DNA of 64,000 bases, from NCBI GenBank assembly GCA_002292285.1, contig DBBP01000029.1, forward strand, positions 6,298 to 70,297, in the 5' to 3' direction. The DNA is from Proteobacteria bacterium UBA981 (GTDB lineage Bacteria > Pseudomonadota > Gammaproteobacteria > Ga0077536). Position 1 is the first letter of the stretch, and each line of letters starts with the position of its first letter. Below the pieces are notes generated by a model that had not been told where the DNA came from, did no database searches, and saw nothing but the letters and a program-made list of their open reading frames with translations. Below are positions 54,862 through 63,552 of the stretch, in pieces. Position numbers and translations under genes: made by a program.

Positions 54862-55236
54862 ATGACACCGGAAGAAACTGTCGACGCATTCTGCGCGGCC
54901 CTGACTCAAGACCTGAATAGCTGCCTGGCCTACATCGCTGACGATTGTGTCTACCAAAACATGCCATTCCCGGCTGTCGTCGGACCGGAAGGGGTGCGTT
55001 CAACTCTGGCCGGCTTTTTTGAAATTACCGGCCCGGTGCGCGTAGAAACGCTCGAGCAGGTGGCGGTTGGCAATCTGGTGATGAACGAGCGCCTCGATCA
55101 CTTTACACCACCGACCGGCAAGGCCTTTGGCCTTCCTGTTGCGGGTGTGTTCGAAGTCACTAATGGCAAAATTACGGCGTGGCGGGATTACTTTTGTATG
55201 CGCCAATTCGCGGAAGGTACCGGCCTCGCTATCTGA
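54862..55236 (+). CDS. Limonene-1,2-epoxide-hydrolase-like protein
   Basis: 124 residues, NTF2 fold. The active-site set of limonene-1,2-epoxide hydrolase is visible: Tyr 31 and Asn 33 (CVYQNMPF), Arg 77 and Asp 79 (NERLDHF) and Asp 109 (WRDYF). Spacing matches the Rhodococcus enzyme (53/55, 99/101, 132) within one residue. It would hydrate an epoxide using water activated by Asp. GGAG precedes the ATG. It stands alone between ygiQ and the rhodanese. Confidence 0.85.
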   Translation: MTPEETVDAFCAALTQDLNSCLAYIADDCVYQNMPFPAVVGPEGVRSTLAGFFEITGPVRVETLEQVAVGNLVMNERLDHFTPPTGKAFGLPVAGVFEVTNGKITAWRDYFCMRQFAEGTGLAI

Positions 55237-55296
55237 ATAGCGCGCACGGGTTTGCGGTCAGGGCCGCGTCGGGCGCGGCCCCATTGCGAGCGTGCT

Positions 55297-55707
55297 TTAC
55301 TTGGCTTGCGGTAGTTTCGCCTCTTTGGCTTCGACTTCACCCTCGGCCTTAACCCATGCGCCGAAGCCGCCGGCCATGTGTGCCACTGGCGCCAGCCCCA
55401 TGCGGTGTACCGACTGTGCGGCCAGCGCCGAACGCATGCCACCAGCGCAGTAAAAAATGAATTTCTTGCCCGAAGCAAACTCTTCGCGATGGTAAGGGCT
55501 GGCCGGATCAACCCAGAATTCCAGCATGCCGCGCGGTGCATGACTGGCACCTGGAATCGTGCCGTCACGCCACAACTCGCGGATATCCCGAATATCGATT
55601 AACTGCACGTCCGGATCGTTGCGGGCCGCCATCACCTGCTCGACGGTCATGGTCTCAATTTCCTGTTCGGCCTCTGCGCACAGTTGTTTTATGCCTTTGG
55701 TGATCAT
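55297..55707 (-). CDS. Rhodanese-like sulphurtransferase
   Basis: 136 residues from ATG 55707, with AAGGAG upstream. The single rhodanese domain reads DVQLIDIRDIRELWRDGTIPGASHAPRGMLEFW, with active Cys 87 in FIFYCAGGMRS. A charged KAEGEVEAKEAKL tail follows. It transfers sulphane sulphur through a Cys persulphide. The longer frame to 55824 lacks a good start. Confidence 0.93.
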   Translation of the reverse strand: MITKGIKQLCAEAEQEIETMTVEQVMAARNDPDVQLIDIRDIRELWRDGTIPGASHAPRGMLEFWVDPASPYHREEFASGKKFIFYCAGGMRSALAAQSVHRMGLAPVAHMAGGFGAWVKAEGEVEAKEAKLPQAK

Positions 55708-55863
55708 CACGGCTCCTTTGCCAGACTTTAAGATTACAATCGCCGCCCCGTATTTCGGCATGCTGCCGATGCGGACAGATGGGAGGCATTTATTGCCGCA
55801 GGCGAGCGCAGAGTCAAGTCGCATGAGGCCGCGAGACGCCGTGACGCGAGAAAGGGGGAATGC

Positions 55864-56799
55864 GTGAGTTCAGACCAGCGGCACGGAACAGTGAGTGTGC
55901 ATGTCGCGTACGTGATGCTGGTCACCGTGATGATGCTGTGGGCCTCGGGCGTGATCGTCGCCAAGAGTGTTGCGGAGTTGGTCCCGCCGATCGGATTTTC
56001 GTTCTGGCGCTGGTTGTGCGCGGTGTCATTGCTGACGCCATTGGCGGCCCGCCAAGCGCTGCTCCATTGGTCCTACATTCGCACCCGTGCTGTGCAGTTT
56101 TTGTTGCTTGGTCTGTTTATGGCGGGTGGCAGCACCTTGCTGGTCGCCGCAGTTCAACACACCACGGCGACCAATGTGGGTCTCGTTAGTGCCGCCCAGC
56201 CGATGATCACGGTGGTGATTGCGTGGCTGGTACTGCGCGAGCGCGTGTCCTACGGCCAGCAAATCGGTATCGCAGCAGCTGCGATGGGCATCGTGGTGAT
56301 GGTCGCGCGGATGGATATGGCGGTGATTGTGGGGCTCGCTTTCAATCCTGGGGATCTGCTGGTTCTACTCGCCGTGGTTTTCTACGCGCTGTACTCGATC
56401 AACCTCCATCGCTGGATCGCTGGTTTGCCGCCGCTACTGACCATGTATCTGACTGCGATAGGTGGGATGCTGGTATTGCTGCCGTTCTACGTGGTGGAGA
56501 GTTTCACCGTGCAAACGTTCCAATGGAGCGCGCCGGTGGTCGCAGGATTGCTTTTCATGGCCCTGATCCCGACCATGTTGGCAACCACCATGTGGAATAT
56601 CAGTGTTGGCGTCGTGGGACCAGGGCGGGCGTCCGTATTCATTAATTTGCTGCCAATTTTCGCCACTTTAATGGCCGTTGGCCTGCTCGGAGAGCATTTG
56701 CAGCTTTATCATCTGGTTGGCGGCGTACTGGTTTGTGCCGGCATTACTCTGGTGGTTCGGCTGCAGCCAGGGCGCCAAAACGACGACTCAGGGCCCTAA
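55864..56799 (+). CDS. EamA/DMT-family transporter
   Basis: 311 residues with ten membrane helices and two EamA repeats, the second including LLVLLAVVFYALYSINLHRW. The end of each repeat carries the conserved VLLGERL-like pattern (IAWLVLRERVSYGQQIG; AVGLLGEHLQLYHLVGG). Translation begins at GTG 55864. Probably exports a metabolite; substrate unknown. Confidence 0.92.
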   Translation: MSSDQRHGTVSVHVAYVMLVTVMMLWASGVIVAKSVAELVPPIGFSFWRWLCAVSLLTPLAARQALLHWSYIRTRAVQFLLLGLFMAGGSTLLVAAVQHTTATNVGLVSAAQPMITVVIAWLVLRERVSYGQQIGIAAAAMGIVVMVARMDMAVIVGLAFNPGDLLVLLAVVFYALYSINLHRWIAGLPPLLTMYLTAIGGMLVLLPFYVVESFTVQTFQWSAPVVAGLLFMALIPTMLATTMWNISVGVVGPGRASVFINLLPIFATLMAVGLLGEHLQLYHLVGGVLVCAGITLVVRLQPGRQNDDSGP

Positions 56800-56847
56800 T
56801 ATGTTAGTCTGCCCGCCAATTTTTATATTACAGAGGTCAAATTCTTA

Positions 56848-57627
56848 GTGTTGCACACAGATATCGAGATTCAGTTAAAGGTCTGGAAGGACCTGGCAAT
56901 CAGCAAACAAATCTTGATGGGCGCCGCCACAGAGGCCCTGGGACTGGATCCCGAATGCAGTTCCGAAGAACTCCGCACCGCCCTGACCAGCTCGATCAAG
57001 CGGTCCAAAGAAGCCGACGCCAACATCGAACGTACGCGTGAGGAAACTGCCACTCAAATCGCCGACATGACTGCACAGGTGGAAACCATGCAGAAGGCGC
57101 TGACAGCGGCTGAAGCGCAAGTTACCGAATCGTCAACCGCCCGGGAAGCTGCCGAACGACGCGCCGAGATCGGCAAAACCGAAAACGCCGAATCGATTAA
57201 AAAGGCCAAAGCCGAAGTTGCTGCCAAGCAGAATGAGCTGAAAGCCATATCCAAAGCACTCGCTGACACGCCTGATAACGTCATCAAGAAGCTCAAGGCT
57301 CTGAAAAAACAGAAACTCGACGAAGCGCGGATTCGAGGCCTTGTCGAGACCCAGCTGCGTACCACGCGTAAAGACAAAACGAAGATCGAGCAGAAACTTG
57401 AAGTGCAAAAGGCCGAGATGGAGAAGGTCACGCCACTACTGGAGACGCTGCGTGACATGCGTGACCTCTGCGTGAAGGCCAATGAGAAAATCAAGTCGTT
57501 GAGCGAACACGAAAGCGACTTGTTGGAGATTCCAGAGCTGGATGAAGAATTGTTGGACAGTCTGACTGAAACTGAAGAAGACGAATCCGATGACGCCGAG
57601 GAAAAGGCGAGTGTGGCAACCGGCTAG
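56848..57627 (+). CDS. Coiled-coil protein, unknown
   Basis: 259 residues, almost all predicted helix. A long coiled coil spans about residues 45-215 (SIKRSKEADANIERTREE; KKLKALKKQKLDEARIRG), and the C-terminus is very acidic (DELLDSLTETEEDESDDAEE). The start GTG 56848 reads LHTDIEIQLKVWKDLAISK. No signal or membrane segment. I do not know its function; it may be structural or a scaffold. Confidence 0.82.
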   Translation: MLHTDIEIQLKVWKDLAISKQILMGAATEALGLDPECSSEELRTALTSSIKRSKEADANIERTREETATQIADMTAQVETMQKALTAAEAQVTESSTAREAAERRAEIGKTENAESIKKAKAEVAAKQNELKAISKALADTPDNVIKKLKALKKQKLDEARIRGLVETQLRTTRKDKTKIEQKLEVQKAEMEKVTPLLETLRDMRDLCVKANEKIKSLSEHESDLLEIPELDEELLDSLTETEEDESDDAEEKASVATG

Positions 57628-57859
57628 CAGGCTGCGAAATTATGGGGGCACAACAGTCCCCAGCACCACCGGTTGCGGCGTTGGCGATGTTGGGCGTTAG
57701 CGCGGTTTCGCAGGGACCAAATCCTCATCCCCAATGCCGCTCTTGCACGACCCATCACGTCACAAAATTTTCAATCTAATCGGCCAATTGCTATACGCCT
57801 CGCTGCTTGACTGCCGGCAACCCGCGACGTAGCTGTGCACACCACGCTGTTCCTTGGCG

Positions 57860-58495
57860 TCATGGCGCGGTCGCCAAACCGTGCCGGTTGATGCGCGAGC
57901 GCAGTTCGTCGAGCACCCCCTGGGGACTCGACCTCGCGAACAACGATTGGAATTCCGCCCGATAAATCATCACACCACTTATCCCCGCCATAACGATGTC
58001 GTAAGCACGCCAACGGTTATCGCGGAGCGCCATGCGCACTTCGATCGGAACATCGGTGTTACGCCAGCGCACTGTCACCGAAACGACGGCGCGATTGGGG
58101 GACTTAATGGACTGGCTGGTGAAACTGACTTGCTCGTTACTGTAATGCGCCTGTAGTCGGCTGAGATAGTAGCGGCACAGAAACTCACCAAACGTGGCGA
58201 CGAAATCATTTTGCTCAACGCTTGAGAACGCGCTCCAATTGTCAGCCAGCACGAGCCGTGAGAACGCATAGATGTCGAACATTTCGTGGGCGATCGCGCA
58301 CAGTTGCTGTTGTTGGTTGGTGTAGTCTTCGGCACTGTCCTCGCCGTCGTTGTTGAGTACCGCAATACCGGCGCTAACGTGGGCGCGCAGCACATCAATT
58401 GGCTGCGCTTCGCTCGCGAGTGCTGCGAGTTGCACCACGAGCAGGGTAAACAAGAGCGCGAGTGCGGGCAGTTTTAGGTGGTGAAGTGGGCGCAT
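57860..58495 (-). CDS. MlaC/Ttg2D-family phospholipid-binding protein
   Basis: 211 residues from ATG 58495; an alternative start lies at 58516. A signal peptide (ending ALAS) is followed by the MlaC layout: FSRLVLADNWSAFSSVEQNDFVATFGEFLCRYYLSRL, then DVPIEVRMALRDNRWRAYDIVMAGISGVMIYRAEFQSLFAR. MlaC carries phospholipid between outer and inner membranes. The usual mlaFEDB genes are not adjacent, so it may be a stand-alone family member. Confidence 0.88.
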   Translation of the reverse strand: MRPLHHLKLPALALLFTLLVVQLAALASEAQPIDVLRAHVSAGIAVLNNDGEDSAEDYTNQQQQLCAIAHEMFDIYAFSRLVLADNWSAFSSVEQNDFVATFGEFLCRYYLSRLQAHYSNEQVSFTSQSIKSPNRAVVSVTVRWRNTDVPIEVRMALRDNRWRAYDIVMAGISGVMIYRAEFQSLFARSSPQGVLDELRSRINRHGLATAP

Positions 58496-58538
58496 AAGTG
58501 CGGCAACGATAACCAAAATCTCGACGTCTTACCCCATC

Positions 58539-59753
58539 TCAGTGATGTTTCGCGGGGCGCAGCATGACCGCCCCGATGACGGTCGTCGCGACGGCAAGGA
58601 TGGCGTAAGCAGGCGAGAAACTACCACTTATGGCCAGCATGAGACCGAATAATGGCGGTGCCACCACGACTCCGAAAAAGGTGACGAAAAGCCCGCCTCC
58701 GGTAGCACGGCTGACATCTTCCGGGCGCACGCGACGGGTGATCTCGGCCAGATAGACCCCGTTCCACGAAGCGCCGGTGGCACCAAATAGCGCACACAGC
58801 GCATAAACGGACCACGCCGGCCACGCCTCCGTGACCTGCCCGGTTAACGCCGTCGCAACCGCCATTCCCAGCGCGAGGAGGCCAAGAAGATGTTGGCTAC
58901 GTCCGCTCGTATCGGCCAGCCGTCCCCAGAAGATTCGGCCGCAGACTGCCGCGGCACCGAGCACGGACAATGCGAGCCCGGCTTGCTGGTTGGTCCAACC
59001 ATTACCGGTTTCAAGAAAGGTCACCAGAAAATAGATGTAGCTCTGCTGCGTGGCCGAGAAGAAGAACGTAGCAATCGCGAGTAGGCGTAACTCCGGGCGC
59101 GAGAAGATCAGGCGTAACGGCCCCAGAATATTGCCGCGTAATAGGGGTGCGCTGCGCTGCAGGCCACTGTCAAAGCGCGCGCGAATGGGCTGCAATAAGA
59201 TGCTCGCGCTGGCGACGATAACTGCCACCAGGATAAGTGTCATTTGCCAGCTGACCACGCTCAGAAACCACGGCACCAGCAGGCCGGCGAGCAGCCCACC
59301 GAGCGGCACGCCCGTTTGCTTGATCGAAAAACTGAGCGACAGAAAGCGCGCCGGCGTGTGGCGCGCGAGAAGATGACTACTGGCAGGTGTAGTCGGCCCG
59401 TAGGCGAGGCCACAGAGCACCGCTGACAATAGAAACAACGACCAATGTGCACCCAGACAAATGAGTAAAGCCAGTGCGCAGGACACCATCAACAATTGGC
59501 TGAAGCGGATAGCTCCCAAACGCGCCACAAAACCGCCGGCAGTCAGTGTCCCGATCATAGCGCCGACATAACACAGCGAGGCGTAGACCCCGATCAACGA
59601 TCGATCCAGGTCGAGCTCAACGGCGAGTTGCGGAGCCATCACGGATACGGTGAGCGTCACCATTGTGACGAGCGCCTGCACGGAAGTCGTCGCGAGCAGC
59701 GCGACGACTACGGTGCCACGACCCTGATCGTGGCCTGCATGCGTTGCGTTCAT
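58539..59753 (-). CDS. MFS transporter
   Basis: 404 residues from ATG 59753; the open frame continues to 59906 without a plausible start. Twelve membrane segments, loop GGFVARLGAIRFSQLLMV, and ARHTPARFLSLSFSIKQTGVPLGGLLAGLLVPW are typical of MFS sugar-phosphate/organic-acid type carriers. It is divergent from the thiamine-diphosphate decarboxylase pair across 187 bases, which suggests a transport role for that pathway. Confidence 0.91.
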   Translation of the reverse strand: MNATHAGHDQGRGTVVVALLATTSVQALVTMVTLTVSVMAPQLAVELDLDRSLIGVYASLCYVGAMIGTLTAGGFVARLGAIRFSQLLMVSCALALLICLGAHWSLFLLSAVLCGLAYGPTTPASSHLLARHTPARFLSLSFSIKQTGVPLGGLLAGLLVPWFLSVVSWQMTLILVAVIVASASILLQPIRARFDSGLQRSAPLLRGNILGPLRLIFSRPELRLLAIATFFFSATQQSYIYFLVTFLETGNGWTNQQAGLALSVLGAAAVCGRIFWGRLADTSGRSQHLLGLLALGMAVATALTGQVTEAWPAWSVYALCALFGATGASWNGVYLAEITRRVRPEDVSRATGGGLFVTFFGVVVAPPLFGLMLAISGSFSPAYAILAVATTVIGAVMLRPAKHH

Positions 59754-59940
59754 GATTATCGCGCCACAGTGCGTCGCCGCTTGATGTAGGCCCGTACGCC
59801 AAGCGCGTACGGCCAGGCAACGTGTAAACTGGCGCGGTCGCAGGTGAGTAGACGCCAATGGGGCACAACGATAAACATACGATTTCGCGTTTTGGCAGGC
59901 TGACAACGACAGGACTTGAATACGCGATTGTAATGGAACT

Positions 59941-60471
59941 ATGAATTCACAAAGTACCCCGGCCTGGCCCGACGAACTGTTTCGCGCGCTGCGTGCGCTG
60001 GACGTTCGCCAGATTGCCTACGTCCCCGATGCAGGGCACAAGCAACTGCTGAATCAAGCACTCGCCGAACCGTCAATTGAGGCGATCGCGCTGACGACCG
60101 AACAAGAGGGCGTAGCACTTGCCGCTGGCGCGTGGCTGGGCGGGCAGCGTGCGGCGGTGTTAATGCAATCGAGTGGACTTGGGAACTGCGTGAATGCAAT
60201 CGCCTCCATCACGCGCGCCTGCCAGTTTCCCTTACTGATGCTGATCACCATGCGCGGCGAGTGGGGCGAGGGAAATCCCTGGCAAGTGCCAATGGGGACG
60301 GCGCTCGCGCCTGTGCTGGATACGATGGGCGTGCATTTGAATCGTCTCGAAGATCCAGGCGCGGCCTACGCGACCCTGCACGCGGCCGGCACGCAATGTT
60401 TCGCTGGCGGCGGGCCGGCAGCTTTGCTCATAAGCCAGCGCTTGATTGGCGCCAAGGCCTTCGTCGAATGA
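59941..60471 (+). CDS. Thiamine-diphosphate decarboxylase, Pyr-domain subunit
   Basis: 176 residues. The Pyr domain has the cofactor-activating Glu in LTTEQEGVALAAGAWLGG, then AVLMQSSGLGNCVNAIASI. The size and split organisation match sulphopyruvate (ComD) or phosphonopyruvate decarboxylase alpha subunits. The stop overlaps the next start (ATGA), so the two subunits are made together. The substrate cannot be told. Confidence 0.9.
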   Translation: MNSQSTPAWPDELFRALRALDVRQIAYVPDAGHKQLLNQALAEPSIEAIALTTEQEGVALAAGAWLGGQRAAVLMQSSGLGNCVNAIASITRACQFPLLMLITMRGEWGEGNPWQVPMGTALAPVLDTMGVHLNRLEDPGAAYATLHAAGTQCFAGGGPAALLISQRLIGAKAFVE

Positions 60472-61049
60472 GCGGCCCACTTGAACGTCGCGCCGTAGTC
60501 GCTGAGTTACTCCGTGAACGCGGCGATTTGCTACTGGTGACCGGCCTCGGCGGCACTACCTGGGATGCGGCGGCCGTAGCCGACCACGACAATAACTTTT
60601 ATCTGTGGGGCGGCATGGGGCTTGCGGTAGCGACCGGCCTCGGCCTCGCTCTCGCGCAACCGCAGCGCCAGGTGCTGGTGATCACCGGTGACGGTGAGAT
60701 GCTGATGGGGATGGGCTCACTTGCGACAGTGGCGAATCGGGGACCGACCAATCTCGCCATCGCTGTGATCGACAACGAACGCTACGGAGAGACGGGCGAG
60801 CAGTTAACCCACACCGCTGGCACAACGGACCTCGCCGCGATTGCGCTTGCCAACGGTATTTCAGACAGCCGTGAGATCACCGATTTCGATGGCGTCACGA
60901 CCTACCGAGAGCGTTTGCACGCCGGCGGTGATAGCTGCTTCGCAGCGATCAAGGTGCAGGCGGGTAATCCGACGATGGTATTGCCGCCGCGCGACGGCAT
61001 TATGGTGAAGTATCGTTTCCGGGCGGCGCTCGGCCTCGGTGGCGTCTGA
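60468..61049 (+). CDS. Thiamine-diphosphate decarboxylase, PP-domain subunit
   Basis: 193 residues from ATG 60468. It has the cofactor motif GDGEMLMGMGSLATVANRGP and then AVIDNERYGETG (GDG...N). Together with the preceding gene it makes a full decarboxylase of the ComDE or phosphonopyruvate type, acting on a 2-oxo acid. Neither comC nor a PEP mutase gene is nearby, so neither pathway is supported by context. Confidence 0.9.
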   Translation: MSGPLERRAVVAELLRERGDLLLVTGLGGTTWDAAAVADHDNNFYLWGGMGLAVATGLGLALAQPQRQVLVITGDGEMLMGMGSLATVANRGPTNLAIAVIDNERYGETGEQLTHTAGTTDLAAIALANGISDSREITDFDGVTTYRERLHAGGDSCFAAIKVQAGNPTMVLPPRDGIMVKYRFRAALGLGGV

Positions 61050-61104
61050 ACGGGGTTCTTGTCTCCGCATGGCTGCCTGCTAGGCCGGAGGCGGCACGCT
61101 GGTC

Positions 61105-61341
61105 TCAGGGAGCCGACCTGGCCAGAGCACTTTTGAACACGTTGAACTGGATCAGGTTGCCCTCGGTGTCGCTCGAGAGCCGCCGCGTCGCCATAGCGGC
61201 AGGTGATGCCCGCTGCCTCTAGTCGTTTACACCGCGCTTCAAGACTAAGCCTGTTGATTGCGAAATCCGCCCAGGTGCCAAGGTCGCTGACGCCCAGCCC
61301 TAAATAACCCTATTGCGTCGGCAGGATGTCCACATCCATCG
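61105..61341 (-). pseudogene. Decayed VOC/extradiol-dioxygenase-like gene
   Basis: The minus strand encodes pieces of a VOC/extradiol-dioxygenase gene. The beginning reads MDVDILPTQ, a TAG, then GYLGLGVSDLGTWADFA, the start typical of BphC/HsaC-type enzymes. It continues SLEARCKRLEAAGI, then after a frameshift SDTEGNLIQFNVFKSALA and a stop. Most of the middle of a normal gene is absent. The remnant is thus broken by one stop, one frameshift and a deletion. Confidence 0.72.
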
Positions 61342-61461
61342 TTCTATCGCATTAAGCGTTCTAACTGATTAGTACGGACATTCAAGCGATGCAAGCGGTC
61401 GCGCCGTAATCGATTCCTCGGCGACGCAAGCCAAATCCGGTCACACGCTGACGGGGCGCTG

Positions 61462-62367
61462 TCAGGCGAATGCGGCAAAAATTTCTTCAAAGGCCTGCAT
61501 CTGCCCACCGTTGGCCGAACTGGGTACGAGAATTGGTGTGGAAATACCCGCCTTATACCAGCGCTCCACTTCGTCGCGTACACGCGACGCGGGGCCGGCG
61601 ATAGTGGTGTCGTCGAGCCACTTATCCGACAAACAGGCGCCGATTTTCTCGCGCGCGTTGTCAGCAATGCAGCGCTCGACCGCGTCCATCTCTGCCGCAT
61701 ACCCGGCCGCGCGCCAGTAATTGCGATAGTTCGGCAACATGGCGTAGCCGGACAAGGTTTTTCGATTCACTGCGCGCGCCACTTCGAGGTCGTCATGGAC
61801 ACACGTGGGAATCATGTTGGCCATAAAAAATTCTTTTCCTTTGCGGTTCAGAGGCACGTCGGCGAGTGCCGAAGGCATGTGACTGCGAGCTGCATTCGCG
61901 AATATCAGGCCATCGCCGATCTCAGCCGCGAGGCGAATCATTTTCGCGCGAAGCGTCGCGAGAATAATTGGCGGCAGCTCCCCGGCGCGCGGTACGGCGC
62001 GCAGGCGTTCGACGAAATCGCGCGTGTCTGCCAGTGGCTTTCCGGCTTTCAACCCGCGGCTGTCCAGCGACGGCGCATGCGCCACCCCGATTCCGAAACG
62101 AAATCGGTCAGGTGCGACTTCGTTAATAAAACTCACCGTATGCGCATAGTCTTCAACCTGGCGAAAATAAATTGGCGATATTGCGGTGCCGAACGGAATG
62201 CTGTCCGTTGCCAACGCCACTGCTTCACATAGCGCCAGGCCATCGCCGATGCTAGGGCAATAAATACCGCTGTAGCCCGCCGCTTCGATTTCGCGAGCGA
62301 GTTCCAACGTGCGCTGACGGCGGCCAGGCACAGCGACCAGACCGAGGGCGGGTAGATTTGAAGCCAT
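61462..62367 (-). CDS. Luciferase-like (LLM) flavin oxidoreductase
   Basis: 301 residues from ATG 62367 (GGAGAAAAC upstream; the frame is open to 62445). TIM-barrel LLM signature segments: LALGLVAVPGR-like start, IEAAGYSGIYCPSIGDGLALCEAVALATDSIPFGTAIS, FRFGIGVAH and AARSHMP. The family uses F420 or FMN. The substrate is unknown. It is divergent from the second LLM gene at 62616. Confidence 0.9.
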   Translation of the reverse strand: MASNLPALGLVAVPGRRQRTLELAREIEAAGYSGIYCPSIGDGLALCEAVALATDSIPFGTAISPIYFRQVEDYAHTVSFINEVAPDRFRFGIGVAHAPSLDSRGLKAGKPLADTRDFVERLRAVPRAGELPPIILATLRAKMIRLAAEIGDGLIFANAARSHMPSALADVPLNRKGKEFFMANMIPTCVHDDLEVARAVNRKTLSGYAMLPNYRNYWRAAGYAAEMDAVERCIADNAREKIGACLSDKWLDDTTIAGPASRVRDEVERWYKAGISTPILVPSSANGGQMQAFEEIFAAFA

Positions 62368-62615
62368 TGTTTTCTCCGGGTAGATGTCGGGGCGGGCGTG
62401 GCGCCGACTTGAACAAGCACATGATTCTGCCACACGCCAAGGCAATATCGCGGGCTCGATTGCGGTCTACGCAACCCACTCGCCTGGCGTGGCTGCGTGC
62501 GTCCTGGCACCGCTATACTGAATCACACAGCAGGGTTTGGCAGAAAGAGCTACCAGTGCAGGGCCATGCGCCTTAAACGTTACGATTTTCAGCAAGCGCC
62601 GAGAGGGCACCAAAA

Positions 62616-63464
62616 ATGGATATAGGACTCGTCATTTTCCCGACCGATAAATCAATTCAGCCAGTCGAACTTGCCCGCGAATGCGAGGCGCGCGGTTTCG
62701 AGTCGCTGTGGTTTCCGGAACACAGCCATATCCCGGTTAGTCGCGAAACGCCCTGGGGCGGGCGCAAAGGCTCGCCGCCGCTCCCGGAAATTTATTGGCG
62801 CGCTCACGATCAATTTGTTGCGCTTGCCGCCTGCGCCGGCGCGACTTCAAAAATTCGACTCGGCACCGGCATCACCCTCGTTGCCCAACGCGATCCCCTG
62901 TGGCTCGCCAAAGAGGTGGCGAGTCTCGACATGATTTCCGGTGGCCGATTCGAACTCGGTATCGGCTACGGCTGGTGTGTCGAAGAGATGCGAAATCATG
63001 GTCTCGACTACAGCAAACGGCGCGGTATCCTGCGCGAGAAAATTCTCGCTATGAAGGAATTGTGGACGCAAGACGAAGCAAGCTTTTCTGGTAAGCATGT
63101 CAACTTCGAAAAGAGCTGGGCGTGGCCCAAACCGATTCAGAAGCCGCATCCCCCGATCGTCATGGGTGGGGCGGCGGGACCGAAGACTGCGGCGCATATC
63201 GCCGAGTTTTGCGACGGCTGGCTACCGCTCGGCGGCACGCATGATTTCTCCGCCGGCTGGAAAGCAATCAGCGAGGCATGCGCGAATATCGAACGGGATC
63301 CAGCATCGCTGCAGATCAGCATGTTTTACGCGGGCGGATTCAAACCCGAGATGCTCGCCCAGGACGCGGACAAGGGTGCGATTCGCGCCATTTTGCCGTT
63401 GCCGTCCGAAGGTGCGGATAAAGTTTTACCGATGTTGGATAAGTACGCGAAGCACCTCGGCTAG
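62616..63464 (+). CDS. LLM class (F420-dependent-type) oxidoreductase
   Basis: 282 residues. Segments DIGLVIFPTDKSIQPVELARECEARGFESLWFPEHSHIP and SKIRLGTGITLVAQRDPLWLAKEVASLD, with ELGIGYGWCVEEMRNHG, match the TIGR03619-type F420-dependent luciferase-like family. Typical reactions are oxidation or reduction of alcohols, aldehydes or aromatic nitro groups. F420 genes are not visible here, so the cofactor is not fixed. It is followed 88 bases later by a second flavoenzyme gene. Confidence 0.92.
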   Translation: MDIGLVIFPTDKSIQPVELARECEARGFESLWFPEHSHIPVSRETPWGGRKGSPPLPEIYWRAHDQFVALAACAGATSKIRLGTGITLVAQRDPLWLAKEVASLDMISGGRFELGIGYGWCVEEMRNHGLDYSKRRGILREKILAMKELWTQDEASFSGKHVNFEKSWAWPKPIQKPHPPIVMGGAAGPKTAAHIAEFCDGWLPLGGTHDFSAGWKAISEACANIERDPASLQISMFYAGGFKPEMLAQDADKGAIRAILPLPSEGADKVLPMLDKYAKHLG

Positions 63465-63552
63465 GAAGTCGGTGCAGGTCCACGGTGTTTGGTGTCGTGC
63501 TCGGCTTCTAGCCCTGCGATAGACTCTTGAAAAAAGACGAGCAACTACGACC

